Source: Polytrichum commune | Taxonomy: Eukaryota > Streptophyta > Polytrichopsida > Polytrichales > Polytrichaceae | Direction of reading: 5' to 3' | DNA length: 64,000 bases | Assembly: GCA_950295325.1 (NCBI GenBank) | Contig: OX485804.1 | Span: forward strand, 25,420,001 to 25,484,000 | Part shown: positions 1-13,277 of the stretch, one piece after another | How positions within the stretch are numbered: the first letter of the stretch is position 1 | Layout of the letters: each line of letters begins with the position of its first letter | Made by a program: the position numbers and the translations under genes | Notes under the pieces: model-generated | Databases searched by the model: none | Told to the model about the DNA's origin: nothing | Seen by the model: only the letters and a program-made list of their open reading frames with translations

Positions 1-1665
1 GGAAAACAATTGGTGAAGGTCACAAAGGTGTACAAAAAGAACGTTGAACTCATGTACCCATAAGCGAATGCAGGCCTGGAGCACCTGGAGCACGACACAA
101 CTGCACCTGCTCCAAACAAACACATGGGTGACGTGGTCAACGCGGTACCTGGTGGAGAAAACAATTGACGCATGAGAGGCGAGAACATGGCCACAATGTA
201 GCCCAACCTACGAGAGGAAGGGCAAAGGGGGAAGAATATTGGAAGAGCAACACGGTGAAGACATGGTTGCTCTATTGTAAATGGACGCATGCAAGGAAGT
301 TGAAAGTTTGCGGGCAGAGACGTTTTGCGGTGGCTTGTGTGCTCGAAATCGGTAAAGAAGGCACACATGCATGCATTTGGGCAGACCCAAACGACAATGC
401 GGCAACAAAATTTTGTGGGAGGGCCCTGTGGGGGAGTGGGAGGCTACATGCTCTGCCAGTCGCCAGACAATGGTGGGACTTTGAAAAGCAACGCTGCATT
501 GTTGTTGTAATGTGGCCAAACCGGGAATGGGTTGATGTGCACACGATAGCCCCAACATATATTACCACTCCGACGAGGGAGGCGGGCAAAATCCCAGCGG
601 GAATGCAATAGACTGGGGAACGCACTGAATTTTGGCAGCACTGTGCAATGCAAACACATAGATGACCCCGTGGGGCATGTTGGCTGCGTGTGGGAGGGAT
701 GTTTTGCAGAGGCCCCAATAGGGCAACACAACCTCCGGCTAGGAAGAGAACATGTTTGTGGAACAAGAGCCTGGGTGGGAAGAGGTTGTTGTGGTTGATA
801 CGTAGTCCAGCCACAGCAACGCGTGGAAGTATGGCAAGTAGCAGTCCGAATGGAAAGGAAACTGCAAGGGCAGATGGCGTGCAGGCCGACGGATGACAAG
901 CACGAACGATCATGTTCTAGCAAATGAACCATCATTTGCATGCGTGACAATGATTTTGCATTGAAAGGAACTCTGATGTATACTGTAAATGTTTATATTA
1001 TGAATATATTGTGCAAAGTGTACCTAAACATGCAATACAGACAGAGTTATGCAATAGTCCAAATTGCACACACCATTGTGAGTCCATGCTATTTGCAGTG
1101 TGTATACGGTTTACTTTGCAATATCACATTTACACGAAACATCTCTATTTCGCACAGACGAATACGTTATGGGAAAAAACAACGCACGACGAGGCAAGGC
1201 AATACGCATATAAAGCTCACCCGCAAAACGTACTCTATACATACCACGACAAGTACAACAACGCATGTTGGTTGGGATACAAATACTAACCGTGTATCAA
1301 GTTTACATGTACATGCAATCAATGTGCGGGGTTCTATGTCCCCCCCCCCCCCCCATTGCACATAACTCACAATAGATTTTTTCGTGTTTAAATATTGGGG
1401 ATTGTCACTCACTAGTTAAAATGACCATGGAGATGTGCCACATGGTCACATGACATCTCAAAGCTTGGACAATTCTAGTTGTAAGCTTAAGTGTAAAGAA
1501 AGGGAAAGAAAAATTATGACCTTGCTCCTCTTCATGTGTGTGATGAAATATCATGTGATTGTGCAACGTATCTTTGTGGTCATTTTAACAACTACATGGT
1601 CAATTTAACAATCCCCTTAATATTTTATTTAGTGTAATAAATCCCTATTAAATGCTTGAGCCTAA
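1..1665. other. Intergenic; GC-richer block without a recognisable gene
   Basis: Positions 1-920 are richer in G+C than what follows, and several frames on both strands stay open for 60-210 codons at once, as expected from a lack of stops rather than from coding. None of the translations resembles a family I know. A pure C run lies at 1340-1354. From 1380 on the sequence is AT-rich. Confidence 0.5.
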
Positions 1666-2144
1666 TGGCCACTTCACACATGAGATTGATGAGCGCCCGT
1701 GACTATTGCACTTCAAGCACTCTCATTGGTGGAAAAGGCGGAGCCAAGTCCAAGTTCGCTTCACACTACACTTGAGGGACCAACAGAGCATGTGAATGCA
1801 AGATGGATGTAAAGTCTACATGGATTCCTACATGGCATCAAATGAATCATGTGTCATGGGCACTTGGATTGTTTCCAAAAAGCACCTCTTGGAGGCATGT
1901 CTAATGTACAACTAGGAGACTATGGTAATCCGAAATCTCACAACCAATGATTTAGTTTATGTTTACCATGCGTGAGGACTCCGCATGAATAGAAATTCAT
2001 TGAAATAGCATTTGGTTTGGGGTCGGTCACATATGACTTCACACTACATAATTTTGGAAGTGTCTTGGGACAACCTTTGGACACTTCTTTTGGGCTCTCA
2101 CCAAATTCATGGTCACGGCTCTTGGCTCATGTGTGAAGTGGCCC
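1666..2144. mobile_element. 479-bp TIR element, Harbinger/Tourist-like MITE
   Basis: Terminal inverted repeats of about 19 bp: left TGGCCACTTCACACATGAG (1666-1684), right its inverse at 2126-2144 with one mismatch. Flanked by TAA on both sides (1663-1665 and 2145-2147), the 3-bp target duplication expected of PIF/Harbinger elements. There is no transposase frame, so it is non-autonomous. Superfamily assignment rests only on TSD length and size. Confidence 0.75.
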
Positions 2145-2147
2145 TAA

Positions 2148-5100
2148 CTCAACTTGAAGAGAATTAGATTGAGCCTTGGCAAATGTGCCAAAAAAAAATT
2201 GGATCTGAGGTACCATCACATTTGAAATGCTTAGGTAATAATAATAATAATAATACATCAATTCATTTTTAAAGTGCATACTACACTAAATGTTCCCATT
2301 AGTGCGGGTAGAATTTGCATGAAATTAATTAGCGTGGGCCACACTTATTTTCTAGTTAATGTGGTACTAACTCATAGGTCTTCCCTAAGTCTTCGTGAAG
2401 ATTTCCAACCAGCAAATTAAGAATTAGTAATAGGATGAAAACAACACAAAATAAAATAATCACTCATGTTAATTGTCTAAATATAATAATGTGGTCCACA
2501 CTAATTTTTTACTTGAAATTTAGCACAGGTTGAAAATTAATATGACCCATAGTAATAGGACTATTTGGAGAAAATGTGTTTTTGGTCTCCTATTCACAAA
2601 GATGCCTTGGCCACCTTTCCCATGCCACACATTTTCGAAGAGACGGGACAAGCATATATCTTCCTTAATACAACTAAGTTTTTCATCCTTTATTTAATTT
2701 TATGTTTGGTATTATGTGGGTCCCATCTCCCGTTGGGATCTAAAACATGTGCATTTGAAGTATTGACCTTCAAAACAAAGGGTTGTTCTCTAACAATGTT
2801 CAGATTGCATAGCAAGAATTGCGGGGGGGGGGGGGGGTCAATATATTGCCATATAAAAATTTAGTAGTTAAATGAGTTTCAAAAAATTCATGAGCTTTCC
2901 AATGGTATTTTTTAAGGCTCAATTTGTGTCCATGAACCTTAATAAGAAATGGGTATAAAATATTCTTATGTTTTAGGACACTTATTTCATATCATATTAC
3001 ACATAGGAATACTTGGACGGCTAATACATTTTGAGGTACAAAGAACCTACAAAGCCTATGTATATATTTGGATTTGGCATATGGTTGTTGGATGTGGAGA
3101 TTGAAGTCATAGGGGTTTACTTATCGATGGAATGCCTTTCAAAGTTGTTTCAAGGAGGCCAATAAGTAGACATTTAGAGGTTACTTATATGAAGTGATAA
3201 CTCCTACCATAGGGCACGTTGACAACGTTAATTACTATTTAGAGCCCATGGGTTGTTATTTCAAGCCAAACTAGCCCTTGAACTAGTCTAAAGAGGTTGA
3301 GTTTGGATAGGTCTACAACAAATCAATCGGGGGGAAGTTAATTATCATATCATTAGATGGAAAAATGGAGGCAAGTAATCCTCTTGGAAATCACAATTTC
3401 TTTTGAAAATTGGGATCTCCACCTGACAAGATTTTGCAAAATTGCTATACACTATAGCATATCCTCATGCCATGTCCATTGACATTTTACTTACCATGCC
3501 GTATGGTTAATCTCAAGTTGTTAGAGTTTTTTCTTTTTATTCTTTTTTTTGGGGGGGTGGGGGGTGGTGCCATAAACAATGTACGAATCTAACTCATGGT
3601 TGTCAACCAAGGGGGAGGACTAGACGGGGTAAGTCATCGTTTATGTACCATAGCCTTATGGAAGTGAGGCTTCAAAGGTGGAGCTAAAGTGTTAGTCGGT
3701 ATCTTTCATGACTATAACCATGAGTATTTATTTTGTTAATTAGTAGTAGTAACTATATTCCTTGGTTATTTTGTCGATTCTTGCATACCTTTGCTTTTTC
3801 CTTAACACCTACATGTAGGCAAGAAAGACCTAGGGAAGGTATGAAGGAGGAATAAAGGGAAAAAGAGGAAGAGAGAATTGGGAGTATAAGAGGGCGGGAG
3901 GGAGGGAGTATTCATTCCTTCTTTTTTTTGTCATATTTGCTTGGTTGCAATTGGGTTGCCAATTTTGTGCTACCACCTAAGTTTTTTTTAATAAAATTAA
4001 ATGACACGTATGCATGTATGTGCCTAGATTTCAGTCACATGTTTAATTGAAAAGACATTCACATTGTTTACCTCAAAAGAATTCATTATTGAATGGTTGC
4101 ATGATAACACACACATCCATATGATATTAGGTGATAATTCACCTTGCCTTGTTTTCAATAAAGGACTTCCTTTCTAAATTTCCCATAGGTATTTAGACAG
4201 AGATAATTATATGAAGTTACCACATCACTAGCTGCGAAACATGACCACATATAGTCTGATAAAAATAAGCAATGTCCACCTTCCTTCCCTCCCTCCCTCC
4301 CTCCCTCCCATCCTTCCTTCCTCTCCTCCTTTCTCCCCCCCCCCCCCCCCCTCTCCCTTCTTTCAGAGTAAGCTCTAGTATGTGTTGGTATTAGACTCTA
4401 ACCTCAGAAATGTCACCCTTGTTTATAGAACACCTTGATATTGTCACTCAAAACTTTGAAACCAAATTTTCTAGTGTAAAACTCCCTTGTTATTATCCCC
4501 ATCACCCTTGATAATGTCATTATTTTTTTCCAAAATCTATAGTGTAAGTGTGATAATAACAAGTAATCTTCATTGGAGTACGTAAACATGGAGGGTGAAG
4601 ATAATTTTGAGGTGGAGTATTCTACAGAGGAGCTTGTGCAAGATGGCCAAGAGGTACATGATCCTATTGAAGTAGACCCATTGATTGATGATAGCAATGA
4701 TGTTGAGTCTAAGGTAGTGAAGTTAAGTGATGCACAAAAATATGTTACAGATGTTTAGAATTTTATGGCTAGTCAAGGTTCTCAAATTTTCAACACAATG
4801 GAGTTGTTATGAATGGACAAAATCCATGACAAGCTCATTAGAATTGGTGTTGCACATTTAACATCAATGTCAACAAAATAATGTGGCATTAGGAGCTTCT
4901 TTGTCTCTAGTGAGAGGTCTTTACCTATTCTCAATGACACATTATGATGTGCTATCTTTGTTATTTAAGCTTTTGAATTTGATTTTATATTTAAAAACAT
5001 TGAATTCTCATCTTTGTTAATTCTTTTGAACATTGTCATTTCTATTTGTTTTCCTACTTATTTCTTTGATAATATCACATTATGCATAAATCTTCCAGAT

Positions 5101-6315
5101 GCGACATTATCAAATATATCACACCTTGTTTATATCACACTTTTTGGTGAAACGGATGGTGTGACATTATCGAGGTTAGACTGTATGTCTACATGTTCCA
5201 AGAAAATAATATGGCCCATAAAGGAACCCAAGAAATCAAACGTCATGCAATCATTAGTTAATAGTAGGAATACTAAACCCACGGTATTTCTTTACTTCCG
5301 ACATAATTTCTTTCTATTTAATTTCAATGGTTTAAGTGTACACATGACCTAAGAGGTCCCTATCCTAATGCTTTTAACATTATGATTAGCTTTCATAACA
5401 CTCATTGCCCATTGTTGCCATTGGTTGTTCCCCTTTAATTCCAATTGTTTGTGCTGGCTTCCGGAACCAATGACCCCAAATGGACCAATGCCCATGTGAC
5501 ATAAGTATTGAGATTTTGCAAGCCAACCTTTTGATTACCATAGGTTGATAGCAAGTTGGAAATTCAAAATTGAATTTATTTTAAATAATGAAACCTCATT
5601 TTTCTAACCTAAATGAAAGTAAACTATAAACAATAAAAAAAAAGTCTAGAAATTGGGAAATTTGGTGCATTCAATATCATTGGCAACACTCAATAATCTC
5701 ACAATCTTGTCAATGGGATGGAACACATGATTGATTTGTCTCTTCCCCTTAGCCATGCTTGCAAATTCTCAAACAATCTCTATCGAGCATGAGCACAAAA
5801 CGATTGAAAAACTTATTCACAATCCTATTTAGCACTCTAAGAAGATGCAACCTAAACCATGAAGTTATCATCACTTACTTAGTTGCCATGATGAATAAAA
5901 ATCAAATTACAATACATGGATTTGTATTTAAGATATGTTATGTGCTTAAATAAATAGAGAAACATTTACATCTTAATTTTTCAGGAATGATTTTACAGAC
6001 TCCCTAAGATTTTTGGGAAATTACTTAATTATTGGGCATTATTTGCCCAATCTGCTATCAGAATATAATATATGATCTAGGGCGCTTGAGTGTCTATGGT
6101 ATAAAATATGCTCCCATCCCATGCCAAACCTATTGACTACAACTTGTTCATGTAGAAGAGCCTATAACGGACACTTTGAGCTCTTGGGACCTTGAACATG
6201 CATAAAATACTTCACAATGCTTTTCAAGAAATTAGCAAATCTAGAAAGAGGGTAATGCACTAGAGTTTATCAAATTTTGACATCATGTAATATAGGTACA
6301 ATTAATGAGAGCCAA
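2148..6315. other. Intergenic, AT-rich, no gene recognised
   Basis: No open frame here resembles a known protein. Short frames at 4573-4758 and 5014-5352 are open but unrecognised. Contents that can be named: a G run at 2823-2837, a purine-rich stretch at about 3833-3911, and a long pyrimidine tract ending in a C run at about 4280-4365. Confidence 0.5.
4280..4365 (+). repeat. Polypyrimidine tract (CCTT/CCCT repeats) ending in a 17-nt C run
   Basis: Iterated CTTCC and CCCT units pass into a pure C run at 4335-4351 and then CTCTCCC. The other strand is therefore an uninterrupted purine, G-rich tract of about 85 nt. No coding role is visible. Confidence 0.8.
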
Positions 6316-6323
6316 GATTTCTT

Positions 6324-7175
6324 CACGGGGAGGTCACTTAGTGCATTTTAAAAACGACGTGCGGCATAATATAGGGAGGATTAAAATCATTTGACATAAA
6401 AATTATAAAAGAATTCCAAATAATGAAGGGTCCATTAAAAGTACATAAGCCTATTACAAGTAAAATAGATAGGTATAAAATATGGGCCATTCCCTTTTAG
6501 TAAAAATAATATAGGGGTTGGAAATAAGGATCTTAGGATGTATGTTTAGTAGAATCAATTTCGTACGCATGCCTCACGAGGGATGGATGAAAAATCACTC
6601 ATCATTCACCCAAAAATGGATGAAATTGGAAGCCTAACTCTATGCCCGACTTCTCTTGGTGGTTTTTCTCCCCTTCTCTTTTGAAACTCTTCAACCCGAT
6701 TGTAGGGCGCCCGTTTGTGCACAACATTTGAGCCTCACCGTTGTGTTTAGGGTTTAGGATTGCTTGTCGTCATCCTCTTCTCCAATCTTGTGTACAGTTT
6801 TTTAGCCAGGCTGCGTGATCTGATGCGGAAACCTTGAAGAGCAGGTCTGAAACGATCCACTTTAAGTTTTTGTACTTGGTTTTTGCAATGGTACGTAATT
6901 TTTATATATATATTTTTTGCCATGCTTTTCCCATCACTTTTGCATTGCATACATTCTTAAATTCAGTTTTTTAATTAAAAGGAATATAGACTACAAAAAA
7001 TTTCAATGACATGGGCATTATAAGTAATGGTAGGGTACAAAAAAAATAGGCCATTTTAGAATATTATGTAATTATAGGGAGCTTTTAATTCGTGCCTTGG
7101 AGGTAAATAGCCCCTAAACAAATACCCCTCCGCCGCACGTGGTATACAAAAATCCTACTGAGTGACCTCCCCGTG
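6324..7175. mobile_element. 852-bp TIR element with 8-bp target duplication, hAT-like
   Basis: Left end CACGGGGAGGTCACTTAGT (6324-6342), right end the inverse, CACGGGGAGGTCACTCAGT read from 7175 leftwards. Similarity continues more weakly for about 60 bp and includes ACGTGCGGC on both sides. The 8-bp GATTTCTT flanks both ends (6316-6323 and 7176-7183). An 8-bp target duplication and CA-starting termini fit the hAT superfamily. There is no transposase frame, so it is non-autonomous or internally deleted. A TTTAGGG-like motif occurs near 6745-6760. Confidence 0.8.
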
Positions 7176-7459
7176 GATTTCTTTGCAACCCAAAGTGATG
7201 ACATAGCCCAACCAAGGTGGACATGTTGATCCCTGACATTTAGGCTATTTTGACCAATGAGCTGCATTTTTACAACTTAGGAAAATAAAATTAAAAATCA
7301 TAAAAATCATAATATATATTTTTATAATCGGTGTTTTCACACCAACATGCTACTTCCGTTCACCCTCTCGTAATCATGTTCAAATGAACATGGGGGGAGG
7401 GGGCTTAATACCTATTTATGGTAGGTGGACCATGGGATAGAAAATGTTGGATTGGAGAT

Positions 7460-8990
7460 TGTTTCTTTTAGAGTTTTCTTTTGTTGAAGATAATGTGTGT
7501 TAAGTATCTTGTGGATATTTGTAAGAGGGTATCCATGAGTTTGTGATATTTTTGGGTAGGAATTTTAATATCCGTGAAACTTTTGGTGGTTGAGGTGTAA
7601 ATGATGCAACAAATTTTGCTTGTTATGATTATGGGTGGGAGGACTTGCCATCCTTGTTGTGTGAGTAGTGGGAGGAGCATGATGTATTTTTCAAGCTCCT
7701 TGTTATAGATTCCATGGGAATCTATCGCTGCTGAATGTAAATTCAAAGAGTTGGACTTCTAGGTTGGGTTTGGTGAAAGTGGAAGTTTGGCCGTAGGTGT
7801 TGCTCCAAGGATGCATATTGGGGCGTAGTCGTGCGGGTACTTGCAGTGTGGGAGGAGCAAAGAAGGAGCCATTGTTTACACCTCATTGTTTACAAACATT
7901 GTTTTCCAGTGTTCATTCGTTGAGTTTTCCACATTTATGAGTGTGAAGCATTTAGTGGTAGGGTGTGCCAGTATTGTGTTGGCTATTGCATGGACTGCTT
8001 TGTTAAGTTGGCTAGTGCAAAGGTTGTTGATGTGTTTATTTGTGCAGCATGAGAAGAGGTGTAGGCAATTGTCATTCTATTTGAGTGGGCACATCTTACA
8101 GAGTGGTGAGATATCTTGTTTGAGGACATGTTTCCTACGGTAGTTTCAGAGCTATCTACCATATCATAATTTAAGGGTTTGTGTGGGTTGGGCATTTGTG
8201 ATCCAAGGTGCATCCTAAAGAAGGTTAGACCATTTTGGGTGAATATGTGCATTGGCTAGCCATTTTTCAGTGTTTGGTATTGTATTTGTGGCATTCAAAA
8301 TGAGAGCACTTTTGTATTATGTTTCAATGTAGTTATTGAGGTTACAAACTGAGCCATCATGTTGTGTAAAGGTTGGGGTATTGCCGGCTAGTATGGAGTT
8401 TGGTGGCCAATGTGATGAAAAAGGGTTGTCATGGTACATGGTTGAAGAGCTCCTTGTTTAGCTAGTTTGTGGGCTTTGTCATTTCCAAGTATATTTGAGT
8501 GTGCTCTAATTTTTTTGATGGTGATGTTATGAGTGGAGGTTTTGATGGCGTCTATGACGAGGGCAATAAGGAGTTTGCCTAGGTGGTTATTTCAGGTCGA
8601 TGGGTGTGTAATGTGATTTAGTAAGAGGTACATATTGTTAAGGTTGTCGGTGAAGATGAAGGTGTCCGTGGTGAGTTTTTTGGTATGTTCTATTGCCAAT
8701 AGTAAGGCATATAATTTGGCCCTTAGGATATTTGGGTAGATAAGGAGTTTGGCAACGATATAAAAGCTAATGATGTGTTGAATATGCCCGAGCCTACTAT
8801 GCTTCCTTCTCCTTGACCATTAGGTGGTGTGAATGAGCCGGCCATATAATATGACTGTGTGGGCGGGTATCATAGTGGGAGGATGTTGGTTAATGCTAGA
8901 GGTAGTGGGGTGGTATGTTGGGGGTGGGGGCGGTGGTGAAAGGGTGATGTGCCATTTTTCGAGGATGTTGGTGATAGATATAGGTGTGTA
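7460..8990 (-). pseudogene. Decayed retroelement fragment: RNase H domain plus C-terminal Cys/His motif (copy 1)
   Basis: Minus-strand translation in broken frames gives an RNase H fold in order: MAGSFTPP (8822-8845, the usual Asp of the TDGSF motif lost), AKLYALLLAIE, FTDNLNN (about 8632-8660), then HSNILGNDKAHKLAK (about 8464-8510). Downstream on the minus strand is a C-x-x-C...CLHLFSCC motif near 8040-8104. Frameshifts and stops interrupt it. The order RNase H then Cys/His motif suggests the 3' end of a non-LTR retrotransposon. It is clearly related to the fragment at about 31510-33610. No reverse transcriptase motif is visible. Confidence 0.7.
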
Positions 8991-9334
8991 TGAGTAGGTA
9001 TTTTTTTCACAAGTATGTACATATAAAAATGATATATTTTAAAAAAAAGGTAAATGTAAAATAAAATTTTAGATTTTAAAAAAGGGCCCTAGGGTTTAAA
9101 GGGAAACTGTGCTTGTTTCATCCAATTTACCTTATTTTATTCAATTGAAGTGTGCTTTAGGGTCAGATTATTATGAGTAGTATCCTCTGAAAGAAAATAT
9201 GTTCGATGAATTTCTCATTGGAAGTGGAAAGTGAATTATACATGTAACATAGGTCTATTTACTACATGATTTAAATTTTGTGTATGTAGTGGAGGCATTC
9301 GTCACATTAAATCAAAAGCTTAGTATCAACACAT

Positions 9335-9465
9335 GAATCCATTTTAGCCTATTGTTAGTATGTATACATTTATTATTCTTCATAAATATCTTGTATATAG
9401 GGGGTTTTATTACATAGTCACCCGCGCACGTCATACAGGTTTCCAATGAAGACTCCACCCCCTGG
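9335..9465 (-). repeat. Partial inverted copy of dispersed repeat R1
   Basis: The reverse complement reads GGACTCTTCATTGGAAACC-like, then ATGACGTGCGYGGG and CCCCYTATATACAAGA-like, matching the starts of the copies at 26945 and 42340. Only about 130 bp is preserved here. Confidence 0.65.
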
Positions 9466-9469
9466 GAGT

Positions 9470-11265
9470 GTTCAAACACTTGAACTTTGAGGGAGACTTT
9501 GGCACTTGGATATGCAAGTTGATTATACACCAAGGAATGTGGCTACAAATATATTGTGATATTGTGCGGAAATGATTTGAGATGTATAAGAGACTTACTT
9601 GTTTTGTTCGTAGATGCTCTTTGAGAAGCTTCAGCCTGTTGCTCTTATTTCTACTAGGCGAGTCATGTTTTTCAAGTTCTTGATCTATCAATTACACCAT
9701 GCTATACACTAATGGCAGCTAGTTAGTCTGTATGGTTTCTGTATAGTTGTTTTGATAAATCTTATGCACGTATGGATAGTCCTAGTGATGCGGAGAATGA
9801 AGATTATGTGATGACACAGTTGGTCGCTTTGGGTCAACGTTATTCTTGAACTTGGTAATTGAGTGTCTAGTGCGTGGTGTAATTGGTTGAATGGATATTT
9901 CACCAGTGCTGAGTCTATTTGGTTTGCATTCCTCGGTGGGTTTTTCGTTGAAGTGTCTTCAACTTGCAATATGAAGGTGATAATTTTTATCTGATATGTA
10001 CTCAAATCTAAGTATGCACATGAGGATGTGTTGAGATTTTAGGATGGGAAGGTATTAGTTTCGTGCACCTGATTTTATTCGAGATCTGTGTGTTGTGAGG
10101 TGTGGGCCTCGACCCAATTGTGTGATATAATAGCTCTCTTGTGCTTGGTCAGTGCATCTAAGAGAGTTTTTGGGGTTTTCAACTGGTGAGGTTTCCAATA
10201 CAGTGTTCAAACAACAAAACTTTTGAGGGAGAGTTTGGCACTTGGATATTCAGGTTGATTAGATAGCTAGGAGTGTCATGGTTACAGATATCCTATGATA
10301 TTATGTGAAAGTAATTTGAGCTGTATCGGAAAATTACTTGATTTATTCTAAGATGCTCGTTGAGAAGCTCCAACCTTTTGCTCCTCCGAATATTTGTTTC
10401 CCTTGGGTGAGTCCTGTTTTCAAGTTCTTGATTTGTCAGTCACACCACGCTATACATTGGTGGCCGCTACTTAGTTTGTGTGGATTCTGTATAGTTCATT
10501 TGATAAATGTTATGCATGTATGGACCGTCCAATGATGTGTAGGATGAGATTATATGGTGGTACAGTTGGTCTCTGCATCTGTGTTAATCTTGTACTTGGT
10601 AAGTGAGTGTGTAGTACGTGTTGTAACTGGTGTAATGGAGATTTCACGAGTGTTGAGTCTGCTTGGTTTTGTGCTACTCGGTAGGTTTCTAGCTGAAGTG
10701 TCTGCAATTTGCTCAATGTCCATGATGATTGGTTAAGTTTACTGAGTGGGGGAGATGTGATTCTGTGGTGACATTGAAATTTGAATGAAATCAGGGGTAT
10801 TGATAGAAATTATATAGCCGATGAACCCAATGAACAGGGAGAACTAACCACTAGTTACAGATGAACCAGTTGACTTTGAGAAATAACTGGTTGAAGTTCA
10901 AAACTTCAAGAAAGATACTGATCTTTGTTAAGGAAACTATGGGATATACCTCAAATTAATGTAGAATAACTGAAAGATCACAACATTTAACTTGTTGGAC
11001 TTGGAAACACTGGGATTTGATTGATTATGCCCAAAAATCTCCCGAGACACTGAATAAACCTATCTAAGCTGAAATAGATCTCTTACATGTTGATGAATGA
11101 GTAGAAAGAGCATAAAAAAGTGTGCGCAATTTGCAGTATGAAGGCAATGGTTGGTTAAGTTTATTTGGTGAGGGAGTTATGATTCTGTGGTGACTTTGTT
11201 TGAGATTTAAACAAAATCAGGGGAATTGATAGAAATTATAGCCAATGAACCCAATAATGTGTACG
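9470..11265 (+). repeat. Direct-repeat array, probably LTR-retroelement debris
   Basis: About 540 bp at 9470-10010 recurs, diverged, at 10200-10740: both contain TTTGGCACTTGGATAT, AGATGCTC..TTGAGAAGCT, TTCAAGTTCTTGAT and a TGATAAAT..TATGCA..TATGGA block. A second sub-repeat, including GATTCTGTGGTGAC and TTGATAGAAATTATA, occurs at about 10698-10850 and 11128-11265. The purine-rich TGGGGGAGATG before GATTCTGTG recalls an LTR boundary, but no LTR pair with a target duplication was found. Confidence 0.55.
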
Positions 11266-12149
11266 CATTGATTAACTAGAATAGCAGTTCCTTCAAGGTT
11301 GTAGAGTTTCTGTTGCACCACAATTAGTGGTTTGCCAAAATCCTGGTTTAGGGTTGCAGTAGGTTGCTAATTTGAGGCAGTGAATCAGACCACCACTTCA
11401 AGCACGAGTGTGAGATTAATTTCAGTTTGTGAGTGTGTCTGAGAGTGGTGATGTTTTGGAGGGCCTGGAAAAGTTTTAGCAGCGCTTCCGTGTAAGTGGT
11501 GGATTTATGAAAATTTTGAAAAATATCCAATGCAAAGTAAGCGTGAGGATGCAAGAATGATCAAGCAGACTTATGATGACCTATTAAAGCTTTGTTGTGA
11601 CAGCATCAGGTGACCTTTGAGATCCTCCTTTCCTTTGCTCCACTCGAACCTCCAATAAGTCCACACCCAACTTGTTGGATCTCTCTGCTCTGGTGGGTGC
11701 AGATCTTGATGAAGTGTGCACATTCAAAACTGGATCTCTTGCAAGAAACCCCCTCACCGATGGGTTTGCAATCATCCGAAACTTGACTGCTCTTGATGAA
11801 GAACACAACCAGCTTTTTGGATCCCTCCGATCTGATGGCCGCATTACTTGATGAAGTGTGCTCGTTCCCAAGGTTCTTGTGAGCCGCTCCCAGATGTGAC
11901 TTTGATTTGCTGACGAACACATTTCCCTCCACAATCTGGGTGGAAGGGATTGAGAGAGTCTCGGAGTTGTACGGTGCTTCCACTTTTTTGGGAGCTCACA
12001 GCATTCTGTTCTTCCCAAGCTCTCTCCCCTGAACTATGAATATTATAATTAGTGTTGATGTTGAATTACGTTGCTTGACTTTGGGACAAAATATAGGTGA
12101 TGGAAATGAGGTCACAATGGGATTTAGCGCTTTGAAATCTCACAAACTA
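11266..12149. other. Intergenic next to the duplication edge; unassigned open frames
   Basis: Frames at 11584-12018 and 11606-11983 on the minus strand are open, but I recognise neither. The segment holds a weak internal direct repeat: TTGATGAAGTGTGC at about 11707-11725 and again at about 11847-11865, each preceded by a TTGGATC-CTC-like context. The stretch may be further retroelement debris. Confidence 0.35.
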
Positions 12150-13277
12150 ACTTGCCAACAGCAATGAATGTAACGCTGATGGTGACTGTATATGCACAAC
12201 GCATAACTGCCATTACTTAATGCATGAGTCACCAATCATCATTACACCATAAGAGGGTAAAGAGTGTACTCTAGGCTTAAAAGAGTAGCACTTCCTTGCC
12301 TGTATCAATTTCTGTTGGTCAAAAATATCTGATTCGCGCATTCTAACTTGAGCACCTCAATTGGAGGGATTCATTTCACCTGTTACAAGTTATGTAGTGG
12401 GTAATTAGATTCACTCCAAAGTTCATCTCTAATGTAGAACCAACATGCAGTCAACAAAGATGTGCGTCTACTTGATCGCTAACTGAGAACCGAGGTCACA
12501 AAATGACATTTCATCTGTGCAGGACAAGAGGCACAAAAAAGACATTTCATCTGTCCACTTTGCATTGACAAACACACAACTAAATAAGGAAAATGATCAC
12601 AGGGTCGGGCCCTGGGTACATGTAGCAAGAAAATATATATATAGATGCTTCCAGACAAGTACGTCAGCCGTGGATAAGCTTATTTGCCAATATCCAAACA
12701 TCATTCACCTTTCAAACATCATTCACCTTTCAAACATCAAACACCACAAACGGAGACTCCAGCTCCAATGTTTCTTTACAAGATCTTTATCATTCCAGAA
12801 CAATCATGCTGTAACATGTTAGACAAGCAATCCTACCACATCAGACTGGATCACCAATGATGACAATATTATGGACACTCTTGTGAGCAAGTGTAACAAA
12901 GTAATAAATGGCCATCATTGGCGTTGTTAATAATAAATCAAGCATTCCTGGGTCAGCTCTACAATCACTTTGGACAAGTATGAGGTATAACCGGATCAAT
13001 CGTCTTATGAATTTCCCTGCCTAAGTGAAGATTGACAACCTACTTCTCCTATCTTTGGGTTTGTCAGCCTCCCAACAAATCGAATGTATAATAACCTCAA
13101 AAGCTACTCTACAAATTTCCACGGGTTCCTGACCAGGCCTAATCGAGTGATGATACCTGCTATACAATATGTGGCCGAGGCCTTGGAAGATTCGATTCTC
13201 AGCATCAAAACATGCCCTCCGTTCAAACTTAAATTCAATCCAATAGAGCACTTTGCACTCTCTTGGCGGGCTTACTT
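12150..13277 (-). other. 3' flank / 3' UTR region of PAH copy A, shared with copy B
   Basis: Non-coding sequence downstream of the copy A stop codon, duplicated with the gene (partner 54896-55990). It contains an 18-bp unit CATCATTCACCTTTCAAA in two tandem copies plus a part, at about 12699-12740, present only once in copy B. A short duplication of GACATTTCATCTGT near 12502-12555 is also seen only in copy A. Confidence 0.6.

Noticed and set aside
165-950. Overlapping open frames on both strands at the window start
   Set aside because: Four frames are open over the same GC-rich DNA, and none has a recognisable motif, start context or splice pattern.
4573-4758. Acidic 61-residue frame
   Set aside because: Short, no partner exon found, unrecognised, and in repeat-rich AT DNA.
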